Below, one piece after another: positions 37,240 to 47,446 of a DNA stretch of 64,000 bases. Each line of letters starts with the position of its first letter. Position 1 is the first letter of the stretch. The notes under the pieces were generated by a model. The model was not told where the DNA came from. It did no database searches and worked only from the letters and a program-made list of their open reading frames with translations. This DNA is from Mactra quadrangularis (Eukaryota; Mollusca; Bivalvia; Venerida; Mactridae): positions 3,596,001-3,660,000 of the forward strand of contig CM046304.1 in assembly GCA_025267735.1 (NCBI GenBank), read 5' to 3'. Position numbers and translations under genes: made by a program.

Positions 37240-37341
37240 AACTGATTAAGGTATGCATCTTATGTATCAATGAAAAATATTTAGTCTCTTCCATGATTTT
37301 CCATCTTATCACATACTCATTTTTAAATTTTATAACAAATC

Positions 37342-38457
37342 ATGACTAGTAAAGTCTCTATTGTAAGTATTAATGCACAGGGAATGTCGGACAGGGCAAA
37401 ACGACGAGATGTGATACACTTTTTAAAAAGCAAAAGCTACTCTATTTGTATGTTACAAGACACTCATTTTTCAGATAAGGAGGAAAAATATATTCGCTCA
37501 GTATGGGGCTATGAGGTTTTCTTTTCTAACTTTAGCAGTCAGTCACGAGGGGTAGCAACCTTTATCAATAATAATTTTGAATGCAAAGTGAAATACATTG
37601 AAAAAGATGATGCAGGGAACTTATTAATTATAAACTGTTCAATTTGTGATAAAAACATAACTTTAATCAACATTTATGGTCCTAATAGAGATAGTCCTTC
37701 CTTTTATGAATCTCTAATAGATAAAATGCATAAATACGAAGATTCTCTTTTTATTCTGTCTGGTGACTTTAACTTAGTGTTAGATCCAGATTCAGATTGT
37801 TTTAATTATTTACATTTAAACAACCCAAATGCTCGGGAAAAACTGTTATCTTTAATGTCAGAATTTAATTTAATAGACTGTTGGAGAGAGAATAATTTAG
37901 AAAAAAGAGAGTATACCTGGTTTAGACAAAATCCTATAAAAAAGGCCCGTCTAGATTTTTTCTTAATCTCAGAAAATCTATATACAGATTTGGACGTTAC
38001 AAAAATTCTACCTGGTTATCGTACTGACCATTCGTTGATTTTTTTATGTTTAGAATTTGGGAAATTTAAAAAAGGGAGATCCTACTGGAAATTTAATAAC
38101 TCTCTTTTACGAGATGAAATGTTTGTTATCAAAGTTAAAAAAATTATTTCAGAAACAAAAAAACAATATGCTTGTAATGCAACTGAAGATAATATTGAGC
38201 ATCTTTCACTCCAAGATCTAACTTTTAATATAAATGACCAGTTATTTTTTGAAACTTTACTCTTAAACATTAGAGGAATGACAATTAGCTATGCCTCGTT
38301 TAAGAAAAAAAATGAGACAAATAAAGAAGAAGAACTCTTAAAAGAAATTGAGAAAATTGAAAAATTAGTAAATATAAATTACATCCTATTAGAGTCCAAG
38401 AAAACTGAACTTTATGAGTTAAGGAAAAAAAACGGAGGGTATTTTTGTAAGATCTAA
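37342..38457 (+). pseudogene. LINE ORF2, apurinic endonuclease-like part
   Basis: A 371-residue open stretch of the exonuclease-endonuclease-phosphatase fold. Motifs seen: SINAQG (9-14), QDTH (39-42, where many relatives have QETH), SGDFN (140-144), LDFFLIS (204-210) and TDHSLI (228-233). In LINEs this domain nicks target DNA to prime reverse transcription. The frame is lost at an 8-A run (38425-38432). Past it the +1 frame continues with the KAKWVQDGEKPTKYF stretch usual between endonuclease and reverse transcriptase, so a one-base slippage insertion is inferred. Confidence 0.9.
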
Positions 38458-40102
38458 GGCTAAATGGGTACAAGACGGTGAAAAACCTACAAAATACTTT
38501 TGTAACCTCGAAAATAGAAACTATGTTTCCAAATTTATGAATTCTTTAATTTCAAAAGACGGTAAAGTTTTAAAATCACAAAAGGAAATTCTTTTAGAAA
38601 CAAAACAACATTACGAAAATTTGTATAAATTAAAGGAAGTAGAAAATGTCTCACTAACTGATATATTAGGTAATGTTGAAGTTCCTCGGTTATCAGATAA
38701 TGATAAAATAGCTATAGAGGGAGAATTGACATATCATGAAATGTTGAATTCTTTAAAGCGCATGTCAAATAATACTAGTCCAGGGAATGATGGATTTACA
38801 GTGGAGTTCTTCAAATTTTTTTGGAATGACTTAGGGTTTTTACTATTAAGATCAATAAATTATTCTTACTCAATTGGTGAACTTTCAGTTACTCAAAAAC
38901 AAGGAGTTATCACATGTATACCTAAGGGAAATAAAGATAAATTATTTTTAAAAAATTGGAGACCTATATCATTATTAAATGTTGTGTATAAAATTGCATC
39001 ATCAGCTATTGCTTTTCGTATTAAGAATAAACTAAGTACAATTATCAATGATGACCAAACCGGGTTTGTACCGGGAAGATTAATGGCTTCAAATATAAGA
39101 TTATTATATGATATTCTATTTTATACAGAAAAGAATAATATTCCAGCTCTTTTGCTCTTAATAGACTTTGCTGCGGCATTTGATACAGTTTCTTGGAATT
39201 TTATGCATAAAGCTTTAGAATATTTTAATTTTGGAGTCTCAATTAGATCCTGGATTAAGTTATTTTACAACAATATTGAGTCTTGTGTAATAGTTAATGG
39301 ACACATGTCAGATTGGTTCTCTCTTCAAAGAGGTTGTAGACAAGGTGATGCCCTGTCCCCTTACCTTTTCATCATTTGTGCTGAAATTCTTTCAATCTTA
39401 ATTAGAAATAATAAAAATATTACAGGTTTAAATATTCATGGTACAGAATATAAAGTCTCGCAATATGCTGACGATACTAGTCTTTTTTTAGACGGTACAG
39501 AAAAGTCTTTGAAAAACACCATGTTAACCTTAAAATTTTATGCTAATATCTCAGGCCTTAATATAAATATGGAAAAAACTAAAGTTATTTGGTTTGGTGC
39601 ATTCAAAAATAGTAATACTATTTTATGTCCAGAATATAACCTAGATTGGAATTCTGATATTTTTACAGTTCTTGGAGTAAAATTCTCTACTAACATGAAC
39701 CAAATTGTAGACTTGAACTATGAATCCAAAATTGAAGAAATTAGGAAACTATTTGCTAACTGGTCAAAAAGAGTTATCTCCCCTATTGGGAAACTAGTAG
39801 TCATTAAATCCCTTGCACTTGCAAAACTAAATCATCTGATTCTAAGTCTACCTAACCCCCCTTTAGATAAAATAAATTTGATACAAAATATGTTCTATAA
39901 TTTTCTTTGGAAAGGAGGAATAGACAAGGTGAAAAGAAATATAATAACACAAGATTATAAATATGGGGGTTTAAAGATGATTAATCTTAAATGTTTTATA
40001 AATAGTTTAAAAGTTACTTGGATAAGAAGATATTGTTTCTCAAATACTAAGTACTATCAGTTGATAGAAAACACTTGTCCTTATATGAAAGAAATTTTTT
40101 AA
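38458..40102 (+). pseudogene. LINE ORF2, reverse transcriptase part
   Basis: Continues ORF2 in the next frame; the first Met is at 38537 but the coding match begins before it. Counting from that Met: SPGNDG (81-86), NWRPISLLN (140-148), the catalytic Asp in IDFAAAFD (209-216), RGCRQGDALSP (265-275) and the catalytic YADD box (310-313). These are the standard LINE RT motifs and all catalytic residues are present. An in-frame TAA at 40100-40102 ends it; reading continues in the same frame afterwards, so this is a point nonsense change and not a natural end. Confidence 0.92.
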
Positions 40103-41137
40103 TTTGGTTCTGATTTTGTAAAAAAGAAAATGCTATTAGAAACAAACCCTTTTTGGAAAGATGTGCTAAATGGTTATTACAGGTTGTCCAGTATTTTGAA
40201 ACCTAGCAACTACTGTGATTATTATTCAATTAATCTTTGGCTTAATCCCAATATTAAAATTGCTAACAAAAGTATGTATAACAATAGATGGTTTAATGGT
40301 GGTGTCTTTTATGTTGGAGATCTTATTAACCAAAGTGGTGAATTTCTTACTTATAATGTTTTTTCAGATATTTATAATATTAGAAGTAACTTTTTAGAAT
40401 ATGGAAGTATTATAGCAGCAGTAAAAAGCTATTTGCAAAATGAAAACATAAACAACATGCCCAAACAATATAGATTTAACGCCCCATTCCCTCTAAGTTT
40501 ATCCATTATAAATAAAGACTCAAGAGGTTGTAGTACAATATACAAGATAATGTTAAATTCTAAACAATACCCGAACTCTTTAGAGAAATGGAAAAATGAT
40601 TTACAAAATAACGATTATTTTCACAACAAATCGATTTATGAATTAGTTTTTAAATATACAAAAGATCCTAAACTTATATGGTTTCAATTTAGAATAAACC
40701 ACAGAATACTAGCAACAAATCATTTACTTAAAAAAATGCGTAAAATTGATTATGATTCGTGTACATTTTGTCGTAACAATATAGAAACCCTTCCTCATTT
40801 ATTTTATGATTGTGAAATATCTAAACAATTCTGGCAACTTGTTCAGTCCTATATAAATAATAAATGTTATATTAACCTTCAAGATTGGACCATTTATGAT
40901 ATTCTATTTGGTAATACAAAACTTGATGGAGTTATTAACCAAATTATAATACAGGGTAAATATCATTTATATTACTGTAGAATGAAACAGTTGAGGCCTA
41001 ATTTAACCAATTTCAAAAATCTAATCTGTACTTTTTATAATATTAATAAATATACAGCTAGACAATCTCAGAGAGAAGATGGTTTTGAAAAATCATGGGA
41101 GAAATATAAAAGTTTGGTGATTACTGAACAAGTTTAA
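40103..41137 (+). pseudogene. LINE ORF2, C-terminal part with CCHC motif
   Basis: Same frame as the RT part, separated only by the TAA. From Met 40130 it has 335 residues with a C-x2-C-x8-H-x4-C motif (C211, C214, H223, C228 in CTFC...ETLPHLFYDC), the cysteine-histidine motif usual at the C-terminus of L1-like ORF2. Natural stop at 41135-41137. Confidence 0.85.
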
Positions 41138-41967
41138 AAATATGTCTATCTTTATTATTTTGCACTTCTAGCCTTTACCAAATAGATCTCTAATCTCATA
41201 TATGCATGTTTTACATCTTAATAGAACTTATCCCAATAGTTTTTTATTTATTAGACTTTCACTTTCACCTTGAAGAACCATAGTTTAGTAGAAATATATA
41301 TTGTCAACTCTAGATATATCCTGTTAAAATAATTTTCGTATGTAAACATAAGTAGTTTTAGCACCAGAAACCTTTATTTTCATTTTTTTCATTTTTTATC
41401 TTTTTCTCTGTTTATCTTTAATAAGGGACATTAGTCAGTTATCTCCCCCTGTATACTGTTCAAATAGGTATGATCAATCGATATGATTGATCAGATTTTG
41501 TCCTTTTCTTTTTTCAACGTCAATTCGTCAAAGTTAATTTGTAATAACTTAGTAACTTAATTCTTTCGAAAATTGGACTGGTATTATTTTTTTTATTTTT
41601 ATGGTAATTTGATGAAAGATTCCGAGGATTCCAACTGTTAAGTCCTACATGCCAATTAAGTTGCGTCGGATTATATCAGGGACAGATAACTGACTAAACT
41701 CCCTAATTATTATACACTGGCAAGCCATTTAATTCATGACCATAATTACTAATTTGAGACATTGGGTTTGAGATCCTCCCAGCACAATCTCAATAAAGAC
41801 ACTTAAAATTACTGTCTCAATGTCACCCACTTATAGCCGCCCCTAATGGCTGTTGAAAAAACTCTCTGTATATGTAAGGGAGTAGGCGTGTGTGGGAGAG
41901 GGTGAGTGTGAGTATGTGTATGTTTGTTTATAAAAAATTTTTTGTGTTAATTATATGGGTACATAGA

Positions 41968-42020
41968 ATGTATGTGTGTATGTATGTGTATGTATGGGTA
42001 TGTATGTGTATGTATGTATC
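41968..42020 (+). repeat. GTAT/GTGT microsatellite in LINE 3' UTR
   Basis: Imperfect tgtatgtgtatg repeats just upstream of the LINE tail. Confidence 0.7.
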
Positions 42021-42129
42021 AATTGTGTTTAATTATATACATTCATTTATGTAAAATATAATTGTTGCATTTACAATGTATATGAAAATAAATGAGCAAC
42101 TAGTAGTTGCTGAAATTAAAAAAAAAAAA

Positions 42130-42144
42130 TTATTTATAGCCTTA
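42130..42144. repeat. Target-site duplication, right of LINE
   Basis: Second copy of TTATTTATAGCCTTA. Block-2 sequence resumes collinear with block 1 (17,646 onward). Confidence 0.93.
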
Positions 42145-43488
42145 TTGATTTGTTACAGGAACTTTTATAATTTTCCCAAAAACTACATAAATACTATTTA
42201 TACCTGAATTGATATTTAGATATCAACTTCATAGACGTGATATCATCACTTGCTTTCGGAATTATGTAACCTTTGTGCGTTTCTGTGTCGTTAAACTAAA
42301 TATATATATCAAACTAAACTTATTTTATTATTTAGACCAATGGTTTTACTTCATGTACTCAACATAAAATATTATTGGTATAAATTTTCCTTGACATTTT
42401 AGTCGATGATAGCTGACTAAAAATGAAGCATTACCTAGTGCAATATTCCTCATATTCATCAAACCATATATCTTAACAACACGACATGAAGTTGATAGTT
42501 TCTGAGTGTCATATACTGGTTTCAAAGTCAAAACAATGCTTGTATACACTGACTGTACTCTGATATATCTCTCCAATACAAACTATAAATATTGTATTCT
42601 GATAATCCGTAGGTGGTGTCTGTTAACTGCTGGTAATGTTTTATGTATTCTTGAAATATACTGTCTATTAAAAATCAAGAAAGATATCTTTGTAGTCGAT
42701 GCATGATGCATGCCCGTAGAACATGACTATAGGGAGTCCCATTATTTTGTTTATTAATTCACATAGACTGATTGATCGTGTAGGATTGCTTGGTGCTATT
42801 TGATTCATTTTATATTTGAAATTCCTCTACTATCTTTGCCAACATTTTATTGTGATAGTTTCATATATTTTATCCCAAACAAAGTCAAAGTTTGTTTCAA
42901 TATGTTCAAGATAACGCCTGTATAAACTGTTCATTGTCAATAATACTTTCATCGCTTTTGAAACAAATTTTTATTACTGACATTTTACTGCCACTCTAGT
43001 CCTCCAGGACTCTGTATTAGTACATGTACATACATGTATAGGTAACTTTTGTGTATAAGAAATTATTTTACTTTACAATTGGATTCAGTCAAATCCAAAA
43101 TACCTGGTTAGCCTCGTCGGCAGAGTGACACATTATCGACAATTTGTGGGTTTAATTCCCGAATAAACTAAATATATATCTTAGTGGCATTTGACATAAA
43201 CATAAATAATAGTAATTATTTTGTTTTTGTATCAAGCTAGCTAGCATTATGGAGAGGTTATGTGATTATTATTGGTTAAAAGCTTAGCTTCAGAGAACTG
43301 AGCTTTCCTAGGGACAGATACATGTTATCTAAAATGAATAATTTGTACATAGAAGCGAGTTGGGAAAATTTATGAATGTTTCTAGGTTTATTACCCTTTT
43401 TGTTTATTTCAACTTTATTATTCACATTATTTATCAGTATCAATTCGTACTGTGCATAAGCATATAACTTGAGATATATATTATTTGT
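42145..43488. other. Spacer of block 2, between LINE and SINE
   Basis: Collinear with 17,661-18,955: very similar up to about 42,700, then clearly diverging. Short frames 42346-42706 are chance. Confidence 0.55.
43101..43168 (+). repeat. Old tRNA-like fragment, block 2
   Basis: Counterpart of 18524-18593 with several substitutions and a better preserved B box (gggtttaattccc). Confidence 0.5.
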
Positions 43489-43501
43489 CAAGATAAACAT
43501 A

Positions 43502-43806
43502 AAAAGCTGCCCGGCCAGCTCAGTTGGTAGCACGCAAGTCTACTGATCGAGGGGTCGTGGGTTCGATTCCCGGGCAGGGTATACTTTCGGGGAGATTGGT
43601 CATGAAATTATTTCTACGGCCATTCATCCTTCTACCAACGATTTTTAATTCTGTAGGACAGTTGTCAGTCACTGACGAAAGTATGCGCTTAATAGTTGGT
43701 TAACAGCTAAATCCAGAGATTTAGCCTTTCCAGGAGGAGTGAGTATGTTGACTGATCGCCGTTATATGACCTATACAATGTGTTGCTAACCCAACAAACA
43801 AACAGA
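43502..43806 (+). mobile_element. Family-1 SINE with 13-bp target duplication, block 2 only
   Basis: Full-length copy flanked by CAAGATAAACATA (43489-43501 and 43807-43819). Block 1 lacks it at about 18,955, so it was inserted after the blocks separated. Confidence 0.9.
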
Positions 43807-44144
43807 CAAGATAAACATATGCAAAATGATAAAATATTAATGTAAATGAAGTTCTGGTTAGTTATTTTAGCCATTTACAAGGTTGAAATACGGAATTGTA
43901 TGATCCCATGTTTGGAGTTTTGTCACCGATGTATGCTGCTATTGTTTGTTCATATATAAACCTGTTTGGTCAAGTGTGACGTAAGTGCACTCTAGAACCT
44001 GGTTTAAAAACCAAGTAGCAATTATTTTGTCAGTGTCCGTACTAGGTAGGAATCCCCTTTGGTTCTTGTTATAATTATATATTCGACAAGATGTTATTAA
44101 ATCATGCATTATGAAAGAAACAATTCAATGTTGTTTTTTACGAT

Positions 44145-44150
44145 TTTATT
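44145..44150 (-). terminator. Polyadenylation signal of gene E
   Basis: AATAAA on the reverse strand, 170 nt past the stop, conserved in position with gene B. Confidence 0.5.
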
Positions 44151-44319
44151 TAAAATGAAAATGTGGTAAATATAAATTAAATATCACATTTTTTCTTTAA
44201 GAAGCTTTTATCGCTTTTGTAAATTATAAGATTGTACGTAATTCAACTATCAAATCGTCTTTTAGTCTCTGGTGTTCTCATTTGTCAAAGGTGTCATCTA
44301 GGCTTCGGGTAATTTGTAT

Positions 44320-46776
44320 CTATCGTCCATGTCTCATCATCAACTTCATCAATCTACTGTTTGGCGATGGCCTATTGTAAGTTTCTGCCTTGTTGCCTCG
44401 TTCTTTATCATCCAAAACACTAGTAATTAAATCTACATTGGCTAAACCTGTAAGTTTATAAAATAATAAATGAAGAACATAATCATCACACTGTACTACG
44501 AATAAAAATACTTCCAGCTTTAATGAATCTTAGAACATATCAAGAATAGCAACAGTTAAAACACTAATTTTTCATACAGCAATACAGCAAAGAGTGAGAT
44601 GTGTTTAAATGAAAAATGAACACAGGGGTAGTAAGGCTTAGAAAGGAGCCAGTTACTACATTATTGCCACTAAATGGTTTAAAACATAGTTGGAGTATAT
44701 GCCACAGGTTTTTGACTTACACCAGTAAAAGCAAGAAATAGTGTTTTAAAAACCGATAGAATTTAGATTGACATTTGTCTCTTTATCGTGTTTAGTGATT
44801 AACAGTTAGCAATTAAAGTAATAATATAATCAAAATATGAAAGACCTTGATTTTAATTCATTTTTACCATTTTATCTGCGTACTAACAAATAAACCCGTT
44901 GTTCGAGCGTATGTTTTCACATACAAAAAGTAACGCTATTAATTTTCTATATTGTTAATACAAATAAGCTGTTGTTTCAAAGGGAAAACTAATAGGTATA
45001 ATAAACTCAATTTAAACTCAATTTATACAATGAAATAAATAACTAAGTAATTTAATTGTTTTTCTGTGTGCTTTTAATTATTTACTAAAATTGATAAGTA
45101 ACTTACCTAAAATTCCAAATTTAAATTGGTTGTCTGAAAATGAATAAATAAAAAACATTTAATAAGTTTAAATACTGTTTTAAGACGCTCATATAATTCA
45201 TTAAAAATTGATAGAGCGTGGAGGTATTTCTACATCGGTATTCTCGACTTATTCATCTATATACGTCTGAATGCCCAGACGTAAAACATTGAAAATAATT
45301 TGGCTACAAATTTGCTGAAGAAAAGAAGAGAAATTAATTTAACTTGCATAATTTTCTTGTTTTCTTGTGCATACTTTTACTATATAAATTGTCCTGAGAT
45401 AATAAATAAAGTACATTGTAAGAAGAATGAAATGACACAAGTAGTTTGATCATATTCAAGGCATGACTTAATGATTTCTTTGAAATAGTCGAGTGCAACG
45501 ACTGCAAACAATATCTGACTAAGGCCTTTCGTTTGGTGTTATTAACTTGTATTAAAATTTGCATGAGCCTTATGACCAGTGAGTATATATTCTTAATAGG
45601 TACTCAAGTGTGTGCTATATCTATGTATTTTGTAAACACTATGATAAAACAACCTACAACATGTACTCACATATTTATAATACATATATACATAATTATT
45701 AAAATAATATTTATCTAACATTTATTAAAAAAACATGCGCTGTGTAAATATTAATATTTACCATGAAAGTTCTCTATTTCTATAAATAACTTACTAACCT
45801 ATCGTACTTCGTTTGTGCCTAAGTAAATTATTTTCGGATTCTTTTGGTCCCATCAAAACTAAAAATGAAAATATAAATAACAAAGCACCTATATTAAATT
45901 TATAACATGGGATATTACTATCTGAATAAGTTAACCTCAGATAAGAATTCTAATAACTGTATTTCCTTACAAATTCATTTATTTCTAAATATTAGTTATG
46001 TATTGTGTATATAAGCGTTAGAAAAGCAAAAGCCAGAACTTAGTTCAATATTAAGTAAATTAAAAATACATGTTACTGAGATTATCAATAGTATCTGTTT
46101 GAATCGTCTTGGGAAATTTAGGCTTTCTTTCTTTTCTATTAAACCAACATGTAGTATGCTGTGTGGAGTACTAAGCATATCATTGTATTCCGTAGCAGTT
46201 TTTAATATCATGTTTTTAGATCTTATTTAAGCCGCCGAGTGGTCGTGGATTCGATTCCCGGGCGGGGCATACTTTCATGGAGCTTGGTCATGAAATTATT
46301 TCTACGGCCATTCTCCCTCCTACCAATATTGATATAATGAGTTTTAATTATGTAGGGCAGTGTCAGTCACTGACGAAAGTATGCGCTAAGTAGTTGGTTT
46401 ACAGCTAAATACAGAGATAACCCTTTCCAGGAGGAGTGAGTAGGTTGACTGGTATATGACCTATACAATGTGTTGCTACAGTGTTAAACCCAGCAATCTG
46501 ATTAAGAAATAAAGGAGTCTTAAAAAAATCATGGGAAATAGAGACAGATAGAAATTAACGTACTCATTAATATGACTTGTATTGAATTTAAAATAAATAA
46601 GTTTTAAACATACCACATTTAACATTTGTTGGATGAACTTCGAAATCTTTCAACTCTAATATATCTTGTACGTCTGTTTGGTCAACTACTGATTCACTAA
46701 TATGATTGGAAGATACCTTTATAATAACCATCGACATTACAATCACTAACATATTTAATAATATTTTGTTTTCCAT
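44320..46776 (-). CDS. Gene E: secreted, probably amidated peptide precursor (125 aa, 4 coding exons)
   Basis: Block-2 counterpart of gene B. Coding exons: 46776-46614, 45858-45799, 45133-45107, 44447-44320, with the same phase-1 joints (first coding exon starts at acceptor 46794). Signal peptide MENKILLNMLVIVMSMVIIK..., acidic pro-region, cleavage motif RHKR where B has RLKR and A has RKKR, then STI, DNQFKFGIL, LANVDLITSVLDDK and a C-terminus ending MMRHGR-stop. The predicted mature peptide is identical to that of gene B; differences are confined to the signal/pro-region and the x residue of R-x-K-R. No exon carries a stop or broken splice site, so I infer an active gene. It lacks the tandem exon-2 remnants of gene B. 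AATAAA on the reverse strand at 44150-44145. Confidence 0.8.
46231..46496 (+). mobile_element. Family-1 SINE in gene E intron 2, head deleted
   Basis: Orthologue of 21733-22051. About 45 bp of the tRNA-like head including the A box are missing (gccgcc joins directly to gagtggtcgtgg), so pol III transcription would be lost. Confidence 0.85.
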
Positions 46777-47234
46777 TCTTGAAATTTAGTGAGTCTGAAA
46801 TGATAAAAAATTCAACTGCGTTACTAGTATTAAATAAAGAGCTTAAGATAATGTTTGGTATGTATGATAACTTATTCCTTTTAGGCATAATATTTACAAT
46901 TAAAAGCCAACGGAAACATAAAACGTAATGATAAAATTAAACTTTTAACATTTCTATTGTACCATTTAATACTTTAGTGAAGATACATGCAAAAATACTA
47001 AAAAACGGAAACTTTGTTTTAATTAGGTGAAACATCTATTCTTTTATTTATGACGTTTTTTTTTCAACAAATTATAGTCAATACAAATTATTATGTACCA
47101 GTTTAAGAAAAATAATTACCTAATGTACGAACAGCTTTTGTTTATTTAAACAAAGAACTTATTTGTATAGATAATCAATATCATAAAGATAAAAACATGA
47201 TAGAAAGTAAAAATACTTCAATATATAAACTTAC

Positions 47235-47446
47235 ATTTTATTATGTAGTCAACAAACAGTCCACGATGATCTCTAACGTTTCTCGGCAAACAAACAACGG
47301 TCTCTATGCTTTATACGTTTCATCTCATCTGCAAATGAACTGAGCATCACTGTCGTTGTACAAGTCATACAGACAGACAGGAAACAGGACCACATGCAAG
47401 GAAATCATGGCCTGTTCCATTGTTGAAATAAGTAATGAAACACTTT
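47235..47446 (-). promoter_or_regulatory. Promoter and non-coding first exon of gene E
   Basis: TATA-like cgtataaag (47317-47309), a non-coding exon ending at 47235 before donor gtaagt (47234-47229), and the upstream 20-bp block with one change (AAAGTGTTTCATTACTTATT) at 47446-47427. Matches gene B across the whole stretch and gene A in the same three elements. Confidence 0.6.

Larger units (their letters stand above)
37240..42129 (+). mobile_element. L1/Tx1-like LINE retrotransposon, 4.9 kb, recent insertion
   Basis: Inserted in block 2 only: block 1 has the empty site at about 17,640-17,660. A 15-bp target duplication TTATTTATAGCCTTA flanks it (37225-37239 and 42130-42144). It starts only about 100 bp before the endonuclease ORF, so an ORF1 is missing: either 5'-truncated or a one-ORF design. 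The 3' UTR (41138-42117) has a GTATGT-rich stretch, a short hairpin and an A-run of about 12. The poly-A tail and the endonuclease plus reverse transcriptase order fit the L1/Tx1 group. Two lesions break the ORF, so this copy is probably dead. Confidence 0.92.
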
